Origin: Endobugula sp047619205
Lineage (GTDB): Bacteria; Pseudomonadota; Gammaproteobacteria; Pseudomonadales; Cellvibrionaceae
DNA: 49,294 nucleotides
Reading direction: 5' to 3'
NCBI GenBank assembly: GCA_047619205.1
Contig: JBLHJR010000016.1
Location: 1 to 49,294 of the forward strand
Shown piece after piece: positions 16,161 to 24,838 of the stretch. The notes below the pieces were generated by a model. It was not told where the DNA came from. It searched no databases and saw nothing but the letters and a program-made list of their open reading frames with translations. How positions within the stretch are numbered: position 1 is the stretch's first letter; every line of letters begins with the position of its first letter. The position numbers and the translations under genes are program-made.

Positions 16161-17099
16161 ATGACGCTGACAGAGCTCAAATATATCGTTACTCTGGCCC
16201 AAGACCAACACTTTGGACAAGCGGCAGAGCACTGTAATGTATCACAACCCACTCTCAGTGTGGCCGTTAAAAAACTCGAAAAAGAATTAGGTGTGGCATT
16301 ATTCGAACGCTCCAAAACCCGTGTACAGCCAACTCCCATAGGGGTGCAAATTGTAGCGCAAGCACATATTGTACTTGAGCAAGCCTCGGTTATTAACGAT
16401 CTTGCAACATCGGGGAAAGATCAGCTAGGAAGTCCATTAAAAGTCGGCGCTATTTTTACTATTGGCCCCTATCTTTTCCCTCAATTTATTCCTCAACTTC
16501 AAGCCATAACACCGAAGATGCCGCTATTTGTCGAGGAAGGCTTCACTGCCACTTTACGACAACAATTACGTAAAGGCGAGCTCGATGTTATTGTTGTCGC
16601 TCTGCCCTTTACTGAGGCTGATGTGGTGACCCAAACCCTCTATGAAGAGCCTTTTGTAGTGTTATTGCCCTCCAATCACCCATTAGCAAAACAAGACTCC
16701 TTAACGGCTTCCGACTTAACTAATGAAAATGTCCTACTTCTAGGTGAAGGGCACTGCTTTCGTGATCAAATCCTTCAAGCACTACCCAACATTAATACTG
16801 GGTCTGCCGCGAATAGGGGTAATATTCATGCTGCCTCCGCAGGTAGTTCTTTAGAAACGCTGCGTCATATGGTTGCCTCTGGTATTGGCATTACCATATT
16901 GCCAGAATCTGCCGCTGTGAGTAATTATGCTCCTGACACTCTTGTGACTCGGTCACTGAGCGACATCAATGCAAAGCGTACCGTCGGTCTCGCTTGGCGA
17001 GCTAGCTTTCCACGCCACAAAGCTGTAGATGTATTAAAAGCTGCGATCCTTCAAGGACAACGAAAAGCTGATGATGACGCGAACAGCAAACAAGCCTAA
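16161..17099 (+). CDS. oxyR: OxyR-like LysR-family regulator lacking Cys208
   Basis: A 312-residue LysR regulator with the OxyR N-terminal helix-turn-helix (TELKYIVTLAQDQHFGQAA, CNVSQPTLSVAVKKLE) and the OxyR effector domain. The peroxide-sensing cysteine is exactly Cys199 in GEGHCFRDQ, and the block SLETLRHMVASGIGITILP is conserved. Position 208, the partner cysteine in E. coli and Pseudomonas, is Leu (ILQALPN). The only other cysteine is Cys25 in the DNA-binding domain. In the known proteins, Cys199-Cys208 disulfide formation turns on catalase and peroxidase genes. Placement before recG matches Pseudomonas oxyR-recG. Identity as the OxyR orthologue is likely; the switch mechanism is open. 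Confidence 0.88.
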   Translation: MTLTELKYIVTLAQDQHFGQAAEHCNVSQPTLSVAVKKLEKELGVALFERSKTRVQPTPIGVQIVAQAHIVLEQASVINDLATSGKDQLGSPLKVGAIFTIGPYLFPQFIPQLQAITPKMPLFVEEGFTATLRQQLRKGELDVIVVALPFTEADVVTQTLYEEPFVVLLPSNHPLAKQDSLTASDLTNENVLLLGEGHCFRDQILQALPNINTGSAANRGNIHAASAGSSLETLRHMVASGIGITILPESAAVSNYAPDTLVTRSLSDINAKRTVGLAWRASFPRHKAVDVLKAAILQGQRKADDDANSKQA

Positions 17100-19245
17100 A
17101 AAGCTCACTAAAGCCGCTTCTGTCAATGCCTCTTCACCGGTTACCCGCTTAAAAGGCGTCGGCACTCAATTAGCCAGTAAGCTGGAAAAGCTCGGCATCC
17201 TCAGCCTTCAGGACTTACTCTTTCATTTGCCCCGTCAGTATGCAGATCGAACTCGCATAAGCCCTATTGGTGGCTTACACGCCAACCAACATGTAGTAAT
17301 ACAGGGCGAAGTACGCGGTACCGATATTGTTTTTGCTAAACGGCGCAGCTTATTGTGTCGCCTAGAAGATGGCACGGGCATTATCAGTTTACGTTTTTAT
17401 CATTTTTCTAATGCTCAGCGAGCGACACTGGCTAACGGCGCTTCCATTCGCTGTTATGGGGAAACTCGACAGGGCGCTTCTGGGCTAGAGTTATACCATC
17501 CCGAATATCAAATACTCTCATCAAGCTCAACCACGGCAAGCTTGGAGCAAACGCTCACTCCAATTTACCCTGCCACTGAAGGCATTACCCAAAAACGTTT
17601 GCGCGGGCTAGTGAAGCAAGCGCTCACTAACATGGAATCGTTTGATTTTCCTAATTTGTTGCACGAGATGACCACAGAAGAAACTGCGCGAACATCGTTG
17701 CTCGAGCCTCTGCGTTACCTGCACACTCCGCCTAAAGACGCCAATCTCCATCAGCTATTAGAGGGTCAGCACCCTTACCAGCAAACACTCATCATTGAGG
17801 AACTAACCGCCTATCAATTAAGCTTACTACAGCTGCGCGACAAACGCCGACAACATGCCGCCATCGCTTTACCCGCTCACCCCGAACCCCGCCAAGTGTT
17901 TACTGATGCCTTAGCATTTGCCTTAACCGATGCACAACAACGCGTCACTCGAGAGATAGAGAAGGATCTAAGCCTAGCAATCCCTATGATGCGATTATTG
18001 CAAGGCGATGTAGGTTCAGGAAAAACCATTGTGGCGGCTTTAGCGGCACTGCAGGCAGTGGCTAATCATCAACAAGTGGCCATTATGGCGCCGACCGAAA
18101 TTTTAGCCAGCCAACATCGATCTAACTTTGAGCAATGGTTTACTCCGCTGGGCATCAGTGTCGGTTGGCTCACGGGTCGTCAAAAAGTCGCTCAAAGAAG
18201 AGAGCAGTTACAGAAGCTGGAGGAGGGGGCCACACACATCATTATTGGTACCCATGCGCTATTTCAACCCGATGTATTGTTCCATAATTTAGCCTTAGTC
18301 ATTATCGACGAACAGCATCGCTTTGGTGTGCATCAGCGCTTAAGTTTACGTAATAAGGGCTTACATGATGACTCACGCAAGGGTTTGAAGAAGGATGAAA
18401 TAAATAGAGGAACACCCCAAACCCTGCCTCATCAACTCATTATGACGGCAACACCTATCCCTCGAACGCTCGCCATGAGCGCTTATGCTGACTTGGATTA
18501 TTCCATCATTGATGAATTACCCAAAGGCCGCATTCCCGTCGAGACGGTGGTGATAAGCCAACAAAAACGTGATGCCATTATCAACCGCATTGCCCATGCC
18601 TGCCAACAAGGGCGGCAAGCCTATTGGGTCTGCACCTTGATTGAGCCCTCAGAAACACTAGAAGCGCAAGCCGCAGAAGCTGCCGCCGAGATACTCACCG
18701 CACGACTGCCTAAGCTCAGTGTAGGCTTGGTCCATGGCCGCCTTAAATCACCAGAAAAAGACGATATTATGTCGCGCTTTAAAGCGGGAGAAATTGATCT
18801 ACTGGTAGCGACTACGGTTATTGAAGTCGGTGTTGATGTCGCTAATGCCAGTTTAATGATCATCGAAAACCCTGAACGCCTCGGACTGGCCCAATTACAT
18901 CAGTTAAGAGGGCGCGTAGGGCGTGGCAGCACCGCTAGCCATTGCGTACTACTCTATGGCGAGGCCTTGTCTCTTCGAGGTAAAGAGCGTTTACACGCGA
19001 TGCGTAGCAGCAGCGATGGTTTTAAGATTGCCGAAATTGATCTAACCCTGCGTGGGCCCGGTGAAATACTCGGCACGCGACAAACCGGTGATATTGATTT
19101 TACCCTAGCCGATTTACGCCGCGATCTCGCCTTAATGCCTCAAGTGAAGGCCAATGCTCAACGGTTACTAGAACAACATCCTCAACAAAGCGCACTCCTC
19201 ATTCAGCGTTGGCTAGGCAATAATGAAAACTACGCCAATGTGTAA
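17071..19245 (+). CDS. recG: ATP-dependent DNA helicase RecG
   Basis: RecG remodels stalled forks and branched DNA. The 724-residue protein has the N-terminal wedge/OB domain (VTRLKGVGTQLASKLEKLGI, YADRTRI), Walker A GDVGSGKT at about 312-319, the DEQH box at about 413, MTATPIPRTLAMSAYADLD, and the C-terminal helicase motif QLRGRVGRGSTASHCVLLY. An extra segment of about 19 residues (DDSRKGLKKDEINRGTP) sits between the DEQH region and motif III. The start at 17071 overlaps oxyR by 29 bases, which suggests coupling; the second ATG at 17074 is equally possible. Confidence 0.96.
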   Translation: MMTRTANKPKKLTKAASVNASSPVTRLKGVGTQLASKLEKLGILSLQDLLFHLPRQYADRTRISPIGGLHANQHVVIQGEVRGTDIVFAKRRSLLCRLEDGTGIISLRFYHFSNAQRATLANGASIRCYGETRQGASGLELYHPEYQILSSSSTTASLEQTLTPIYPATEGITQKRLRGLVKQALTNMESFDFPNLLHEMTTEETARTSLLEPLRYLHTPPKDANLHQLLEGQHPYQQTLIIEELTAYQLSLLQLRDKRRQHAAIALPAHPEPRQVFTDALAFALTDAQQRVTREIEKDLSLAIPMMRLLQGDVGSGKTIVAALAALQAVANHQQVAIMAPTEILASQHRSNFEQWFTPLGISVGWLTGRQKVAQRREQLQKLEEGATHIIIGTHALFQPDVLFHNLALVIIDEQHRFGVHQRLSLRNKGLHDDSRKGLKKDEINRGTPQTLPHQLIMTATPIPRTLAMSAYADLDYSIIDELPKGRIPVETVVISQQKRDAIINRIAHACQQGRQAYWVCTLIEPSETLEAQAAEAAAEILTARLPKLSVGLVHGRLKSPEKDDIMSRFKAGEIDLLVATTVIEVGVDVANASLMIIENPERLGLAQLHQLRGRVGRGSTASHCVLLYGEALSLRGKERLHAMRSSSDGFKIAEIDLTLRGPGEILGTRQTGDIDFTLADLRRDLALMPQVKANAQRLLEQHPQQSALLIQRWLGNNENYANV

Positions 19246-19359
19246 TCGCTTGCTTTGCTTTAGCTTGAAAACTTGTCATTTAACGGTGAAAAAATGTGTG
19301 CGCTATTAATCTTCTACTACACTTAACTGAGGATTAACTGATAATGTTGAGGAATTACT

Positions 19360-20772
19360 GTGACTGTGCCCGTAAGTATCGAAAAGCTATTAAAAAAACA
19401 TAATGTCTCCTATTCTTTAGCCAACATTCCCTTATCTTCTATCGCGACAACAGACGTTAATGTAACGAATATTGCACAGCATGCTCACCAACCAACTGCG
19501 CATGCGCATTTATTGCAAAACCCCAGCCAACAAAAGCTATTAGCCATTACACCCAATCAAACGATTCTTGATCTACAAGCCATCAAAGATGCCTTGGGCG
19601 AACCCTATAGTCCCGTGGTGGGCTCTGCCTTACAAAGCTTTGTCGGTAACCTAGGCTTAGAATCAATGGCCGCCATGCCGAAATTGGGCAATTTACCGAC
19701 GATTGTCGATCGCCAATTATTGGATGCTGACAAACTTTTATTAAATGTTGGTGTTGATAATCAGCATATTGAACTTGATCGTCAGTCATTCCAGAAGCTT
19801 CTGGAATCTACCATGGTGAATGATATTGCTATTCCTCTAGCCACACTTAATACTCAAGTAGCCGCCCAGTTTGACGAAAAATACATTCGCCAAAGTGTTG
19901 AGCAATTCACCGAATTACGCATTAAAAAACGCTTAGAAGAAACACTAGAACTACCCGCTCTACCTCCTATCGCAAAAGAAATTATCAAGCTGCGCGTGAA
20001 TCCTAACGCCGATGTGAGCGACCTCTGCGCAGTGATTGAATTAGACCCCAGCTTAGCGGCACAAGTCGTCAGCTGGGCATCGTCGCCATACTACTCTGCG
20101 CCAGGATCCATTAAATCCATTCATGATGCCATCGTGCGCGTATTGGGCTTTGACATGGTATTAAGTTTAGCCTTGGGGCTTGCTTTAGGCTCTTCCTTAA
20201 AGTTGCCCACGCATCGCCCAGAAGGCTGCGTCTCCTACTGGCAACAAGCCATTTATGTTGCCACCTGTACAGAAGCTCTGATTAGCTGTATGCCTAGAGC
20301 CAGCCGCCCTAGTTATGGCTCTGCTTACCTTTCTGGCTTATTACATAACTTCGGTTACCTTATCAGCGCCGAAGTCTTCACCGGGCAGTTTGATACCATA
20401 TGTAAGCATATTGATACTAATCCTCTGGCGACACCACAGGCGGTTGAAAAACATATTATCGGTGTGACTCGCGATCAATTAGCCTCGTGGTTAATGAGCT
20501 ACTGGCATATGCCTACTGAAATCTGCGTGGCCCTGCGCTATCAAAGTGATACCGAGTACGATGGTGAGCATTCAGAATATGCCGCATTAATTTATTTGAC
20601 CAAAAAACTCTTAAATGAAAAAGGTATTCGTACTGGTGTTAGTAATGAGCCTATTGCAGATAGTTTATTTGCGCGTTTTTCATTAAATCGCGCCGATGCT
20701 TCAGAAGCTATTGATATGATGCTTGAGTCTAATGAACTATTAGAGTCTATGGCACAAAAAATGAAAAGCTAA
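19360..20772 (+). CDS. YbaK-like plus HDOD domain signalling protein
   Basis: A 470-residue protein. Residues 1-155 resemble the YbaK/ProX aminoacyl-tRNA deacylase-like fold (SIEKLLKKHNVSYSLANIP, then LLAITPNQTILDLQAIKDALG). Residues about 195-390 form an HDOD domain: LPALPPIAKEIIKLRVNPNADV, DPSLAAQVVSWASSPYYS, and SIHDAIVRVLGFDMVLSLALGL. HDOD domains are non-enzymatic HD relatives used in regulation of motility, redox and second-messenger pathways. It starts at GTG 19360 with TTGAGGA seven bases upstream. It follows recG, as does a similar gene in Pseudomonas. The specific role is unknown. Confidence 0.85.
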   Translation: MTVPVSIEKLLKKHNVSYSLANIPLSSIATTDVNVTNIAQHAHQPTAHAHLLQNPSQQKLLAITPNQTILDLQAIKDALGEPYSPVVGSALQSFVGNLGLESMAAMPKLGNLPTIVDRQLLDADKLLLNVGVDNQHIELDRQSFQKLLESTMVNDIAIPLATLNTQVAAQFDEKYIRQSVEQFTELRIKKRLEETLELPALPPIAKEIIKLRVNPNADVSDLCAVIELDPSLAAQVVSWASSPYYSAPGSIKSIHDAIVRVLGFDMVLSLALGLALGSSLKLPTHRPEGCVSYWQQAIYVATCTEALISCMPRASRPSYGSAYLSGLLHNFGYLISAEVFTGQFDTICKHIDTNPLATPQAVEKHIIGVTRDQLASWLMSYWHMPTEICVALRYQSDTEYDGEHSEYAALIYLTKKLLNEKGIRTGVSNEPIADSLFARFSLNRADASEAIDMMLESNELLESMAQKMKS

Positions 20773-20876
20773 ATCCTCACTCACCGATACTGGCTGTTGC
20801 CTAGGCGCTAAGATCCTATACAATGTTTTCATTGATTGGTTTTAACTGATGGATTTTCATTCGCTTAGGTATACTA

Positions 20877-21413
20877 TTGTCTTCCTTTTTCCAACAACGC
20901 AGAGAACCCATCTGGCACTCACTCTGTCACACTCCTGCCCGTATAGATGCGCATTACCTGCCATGGTTATTAGATAAAGGCTCTTTGACTCAGAAGCTGG
21001 TTGCAAGGTCACAAGGAGACTTCCGTGTTGACGTCCTTAAACAGTCTATTCAATCCATCCATTTTTCTGAAGGGCAGGCCTTGGGACTATCCTCTCGTCA
21101 GTGGGCGGTCGTGCGGGAAGTTATTTTATATGGACAACAGGTAGCTTGGGTATATGCACGCACTATCATACCTCTGGCAACACTCCACGGACCCTTACGT
21201 CGCTTACATTATCTTGGCAATAAACCATTAGGGGAACAGCTGTTTACGGACCCAAGCATGAAACGTGAACCCATGCAGATTGCACAAATACAAGCGCAGC
21301 AATTACCGCCGACATTAGCACTAAGCCAAGCAACATGGGGACGACGCTCTGTATTTCGGCTAGCCAATAAACCCTTATTAGTCAGTGAATTTTTTTTGCC
21401 TGCGTTGTTTTAA
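20877..21413 (+). CDS. ubiC: Chorismate pyruvate-lyase
   Basis: UbiC splits chorismate into 4-hydroxybenzoate and pyruvate, the first committed step of ubiquinone synthesis. The 178-residue protein shows the family features: LLDKGSLTQKL, VREVILYGQQVAWVYARTIIP with the conserved Arg, LGNKPLGEQLF and the C-terminal GRRSVFRLANKPLLVSEFFLP with the catalytic Glu. The start is a TTG at 20877 after TTAGG. The usual partner ubiA is not adjacent here; a small membrane protein follows. Confidence 0.92.
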   Translation: MSSFFQQRREPIWHSLCHTPARIDAHYLPWLLDKGSLTQKLVARSQGDFRVDVLKQSIQSIHFSEGQALGLSSRQWAVVREVILYGQQVAWVYARTIIPLATLHGPLRRLHYLGNKPLGEQLFTDPSMKREPMQIAQIQAQQLPPTLALSQATWGRRSVFRLANKPLLVSEFFLPALF

Positions 21414-21453
21414 AAAACTTACAGTTTACAATCCTAGGTTTACAATAAAAACC

Positions 21454-21490
21454 GTAAAACAACACTGTAAAACAACACTTTAAAACAAAA
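21454..21490. repeat. 13-base tandem repeat downstream of ubiC
   Basis: GTAAAACAACACT occurs twice back to back (21454-21466, 21467-21479), and a partial third copy (TTAAAACAAAA) follows. It lies in the spacer before the small membrane protein gene. Function unknown. Confidence 0.7.
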
Positions 21491-21531
21491 GGCACTTACA
21501 TTAAATAACTATCATTTATTGAGATTCCGTA

Positions 21532-21861
21532 ATGAAAAACTCCGTGAAAGCTGCATTATTATCCGCTTTTGTCTTTCCAGGCCTTGGCCATATAGTCTTA
21601 AAAAATTACCTTGTGGGTTTTATCTTAGCAACGGCTGCATTGCTTAGTTCTAGTCTATTATTAGCGAATGTGGTCAAGCGAGCAATGGACATAACCGAGA
21701 GTATTCAACGCGGCGAAACACCGATAGATATCACTGCAATTAGAGAATTAATTACCAGTCAAACCAGCGCGGCTGCCGCTCAACAACTGGAAATAGCTAC
21801 TACAGTATTAATAATTACTTGGATCATTGGCGTTGTCGATTCATATCGAATTAGCCGCTAA
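21532..21861 (+). CDS. Small two-helix membrane protein, unknown function
   Basis: A 109-residue protein with two hydrophobic segments: residues about 6-46 (AALLSAFVFPGLGHIVL, then GFILATAALLSSSLLLANVV) and about 88-103 (TTVLIITWIIGVVD). The FPGLGH motif near the N-terminus and VDSYRISR at the end are like those in small uncharacterised gammaproteobacterial membrane proteins. The middle part is polar and probably faces one side of the membrane. It starts at ATG 21532. I do not assign a function. Confidence 0.75.
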   Translation: MKNSVKAALLSAFVFPGLGHIVLKNYLVGFILATAALLSSSLLLANVVKRAMDITESIQRGETPIDITAIRELITSQTSAAAAQQLEIATTVLIITWIIGVVDSYRISR

Positions 21862-21898
21862 TTTTAGCGTGAGCAATGAGGAGGAGACACCAAGCGAC

Positions 21899-22327
21899 TT
21901 AAAATTGTAACGTCATATAGACTATTTTCGGCGTTTCTGATTCACCTAAAAAATAATACGATTCATTGATGGTGACATGCGCATAGGTGGCTTCGTAGCT
22001 GAGCACCATATACTTTACTAAGCCTTCGCCCAATTGATTGCGTCTAGAAATATTAGTACTGAGGTGTTTAGCTGATTTGAACCGACCCGCTCCGCTCACC
22101 ACCGCTCGCAAGCTATATTCTATATCTTCAAAAGGCACAATCTTAAAATCTTTTTTTGCGTAGAGGCTAAACTCTTGACGAAAATTGCGGCTTTTACGTG
22201 CCTGATAGACTTTCTCCATCAGATAGTGAGCGCTTTTTTCTTTTACCTTGACCCCACAGGAAGTCAAAAAAACTATTGTTGACAGTATTAAAAGCAGTGC
22301 ACGAATCTTTACAGGGCTTGTTGTCAT
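21899..22327 (-). CDS. Predicted lipoprotein, unknown function
   Basis: A 142-residue protein from the ATG at 22327, which has a strong GGAGGGG site just upstream; an in-frame TTG at 22339 is rejected. Residues 9-24 form a lipoprotein signal (RALLLILSTIVFLTSC) with Cys24 as the lipidated residue, followed by G and V rather than an inner-membrane retention Asp, so outer-membrane sorting is expected. The remainder resembles small DUF proteins with a KSAHYLMEKVYQARKSRNFRQEFSLYAKKDF region. I recognise no enzyme motif. Confidence 0.78.
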   Translation of the reverse strand: MTTSPVKIRALLLILSTIVFLTSCGVKVKEKSAHYLMEKVYQARKSRNFRQEFSLYAKKDFKIVPFEDIEYSLRAVVSGAGRFKSAKHLSTNISRRNQLGEGLVKYMVLSYEATYAHVTINESYYFLGESETPKIVYMTLQF

Positions 22328-22451
22328 AAACCCCTCCAATTAATAAGCCGTTAACATGAGTATAGTGCATATAAGCAATATTACGAATGACACCTTTAGC
22401 TGCAGCTGCGCCACATTAAACGTACCAGATGGTCATCTATAGCTTCTAGGT

Positions 22452-24659
22452 TTAAACCGCCTGTAAATTAGCATATTGTAAAACTAACCATTTACTGCCC
22501 GCAGAGCCAAAGTTGACCTGCACGCGCATATTATTTTCTTGACCTTCAAAATGCGTAATCACACCATCGCCAAACATGGCATGAGAAACCCGCTGTCCTA
22601 AATAATATCCCGAATCTTCACCCTGCTCTTGCAGCACTGGTTTCGGCTTTTTGTTATAGCCTAGCGGCCGCTGAATTTGGGTTTTAAGGCGAACTTCCAT
22701 AATGCACTCATCAGGAATTTCTTTGACGAAACGAGAGACACGATTAAAACTTTCGGTGCCATGCATGCGTCGCGTTTCAGCATAGCTAATCGTGAGCTTG
22801 TCCATCGCACGCGTAATACCAACATAACACAAGCGCCGCTCTTCCTCTAAGCGTTCAGGGTCATTGGCCGACATGCGATGAGGAAATAAATTTTCTTCAA
22901 CGCCCGCCATAAATACTCGCGGAAATTCTAAGCCTTTTGCTGAATGCAGAGTCATCAACTGCACTGCGTCGTCATATTCATCGGCTTGAGTATCACCCGC
23001 ATCTAAAGATGCACTATCTAAGAACTGCACTAGTAAAGAAGCCTCATGGTCTTCTTCTTGATCTGTTTGTGTCGCCGCTTCTGCTGGATCAAAGCTACGA
23101 CAAGCATTGACTAATTCCTCCAAGTTTTCAGCACGGGCTTGACCCTTTTCACCTTTTTCGTTCTGATGAAACTCTAATAGCCCTGATTGTTTAATCACAC
23201 TATCCGCTTGTTCATCAAGAGGTTGTTCTGCCGTGGTTGATTCAAGCGTGCTAATTAATTGTAGAAAACCACTAACGGCAGCTGACGCTCTTGGGGTGAA
23301 TACTTTTTCGTTAATCATGCGTTCTGCGGATTGCCACAGGGAACAACCTTCTTGACGGGCGAATAAACGTATTTGCTCTACGGTTTTGCCACCGATACCA
23401 CGAGCAGGCGTATTAATTACCCGCTCAAAGGCAGTGTCATCTTCTTGGTTCACCAATAAACGTAAATAGGAGAGGGCATTTTTAATTTCCAGCCGATCAT
23501 AGAATCGCTGGCCGCCATAAATACGATAGGCCATGTTTTCGCGCAATAAGGCTTCCTCCAACACCCGTGACTGGGCATTAGAGCGATATAAAATGGCAAT
23601 ACTATCGTGACGGTTACCTGCATCTACCCACTGCTGAATAGACTCCACAATAAATCGCGCTTCATCATACTCATTAAAACCAGCGTATAAGCCAATAGGA
23701 TCGCCGTCATTACCCTCAGTCCATAATTTTTTACCCAGACGGCCAAGATTATTTTCAATAACCCCATTAGCCGCCTTTAATATTAAGGCCGTTGAACGAT
23801 AATTTTGTTCTAAACGAATGGTTTGTGCACCACTAAAGTCATCGGTAAAGCGTTGAATGTTTTCAATTTTTGCCCCACGCCAGCCATAGATCGATTGATC
23901 ATCGTCACCCACAGCACTAACAAAGCCAGTATTGCCTGCCAGTACCCGTAACCATGCGTATTGAATCGTGTTGGTATCTTGAAATTCATCTACCAAAATA
24001 AAAGGAAATCGGCGTTGATAATGTGTCAGTACTGCTGAGTTATTCAATAATAATTCATGAGCGCGCAATAACAGCTCACCAAAATCAACTAAACCACTAC
24101 GACGACAAACTTCGTCATAGGCGGTATAGGCTTGCAACATGGTCGTTTCATAAGGGTCGCCAACCGCCTGTATATACTGTGGTCGCTGTCCCTCATCTTT
24201 TTGTGTATTAATATAAGACTGTACTTGTCGTGGCGGCCAACGGCTATCGTCTAACTTAAGTGACTGACAAATACGCTTCACCACGCGTAACTGATCATCA
24301 CTATCGAGGATTTGAAAACTTTGCGGTAAACCCACTTCTCGCCAATGGGCTTTTAATAGGCGGTGGGCGATACCATGAAAAGTCCCTACCCACATTGAGC
24401 GGGTACTAGACACAGTCGAGCTATCCAGTAACTGCTCCAACCGGGCACGCATTTCTTTAGCGGCCTTGTTAGTAAAGGTCACCGACATAATAGAATGCGC
24501 CGATAGTTTCTCCACCTGAATTAACCACGCAATACGATGGACCAATACCCGTGTCTTACCACTGCCTGCCCCCGCCAAAATCAGCTGATTACCTGCAGGA
24601 GCAGACACCGCCTCGCGTTGTGCATCATTTAAGTTATCTAAAAGGTGGGAAACATCCAT
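22452..24659 (-). CDS. uvrD: DNA helicase II UvrD
   Basis: A 735-residue superfamily 1A helicase. It opens MDVSHLLDNLNDAQREAVSAP with Walker A AGAGSGKT at about 29-36, and has VGTFHGIAHRLL, the Walker B region VDEFQDTNTIQYAWLR, GDDDQSIYGWRGA, QNYRST, VQLMTLHSAKGLEFPRVF and EERRLCYVGITRAMDKL. The C-terminal Tudor-like part (YYLGQRVSHAMFGDGVITHFEG) marks UvrD rather than Rep. It works in nucleotide excision and mismatch repair. A LexA-type site lies 84 bases upstream, so SOS control is likely, as in E. coli. Confidence 0.96.
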   Translation of the reverse strand: MDVSHLLDNLNDAQREAVSAPAGNQLILAGAGSGKTRVLVHRIAWLIQVEKLSAHSIMSVTFTNKAAKEMRARLEQLLDSSTVSSTRSMWVGTFHGIAHRLLKAHWREVGLPQSFQILDSDDQLRVVKRICQSLKLDDSRWPPRQVQSYINTQKDEGQRPQYIQAVGDPYETTMLQAYTAYDEVCRRSGLVDFGELLLRAHELLLNNSAVLTHYQRRFPFILVDEFQDTNTIQYAWLRVLAGNTGFVSAVGDDDQSIYGWRGAKIENIQRFTDDFSGAQTIRLEQNYRSTALILKAANGVIENNLGRLGKKLWTEGNDGDPIGLYAGFNEYDEARFIVESIQQWVDAGNRHDSIAILYRSNAQSRVLEEALLRENMAYRIYGGQRFYDRLEIKNALSYLRLLVNQEDDTAFERVINTPARGIGGKTVEQIRLFARQEGCSLWQSAERMINEKVFTPRASAAVSGFLQLISTLESTTAEQPLDEQADSVIKQSGLLEFHQNEKGEKGQARAENLEELVNACRSFDPAEAATQTDQEEDHEASLLVQFLDSASLDAGDTQADEYDDAVQLMTLHSAKGLEFPRVFMAGVEENLFPHRMSANDPERLEEERRLCYVGITRAMDKLTISYAETRRMHGTESFNRVSRFVKEIPDECIMEVRLKTQIQRPLGYNKKPKPVLQEQGEDSGYYLGQRVSHAMFGDGVITHFEGQENNMRVQVNFGSAGSKWLVLQYANLQAV

Positions 24660-24742
24660 AATAAAATAGCCTGCGGTTAACGGGGAACAGCTGACAGGGC
24701 TTTTTTTGTAGCCTGTTAACTATAAGCCTTATTTTACCTATA

Positions 24743-24758
24743 CTGTAAATTTATTCAG
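24743..24758. promoter_or_regulatory. LexA (SOS) box upstream of uvrD
   Basis: TACTGTAAATTTATTCAGC contains CTG-N10-CAG (CTG 24743-24745, CAG 24756-24758) with an AT-rich centre, the LexA operator pattern. It sits 84 bases from the uvrD start and 81 bases from the rpiR-type start, so it could act on either gene; uvrD is the known SOS gene. Confidence 0.65.
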
Positions 24759-24838
24759 CTTTTTTGAGAAAGTAATGACTCTGCGAGCTTCATCATATTT
24801 TTCTGTAGTTTTCTTACAAAAAATGCTTAAATAACTTC

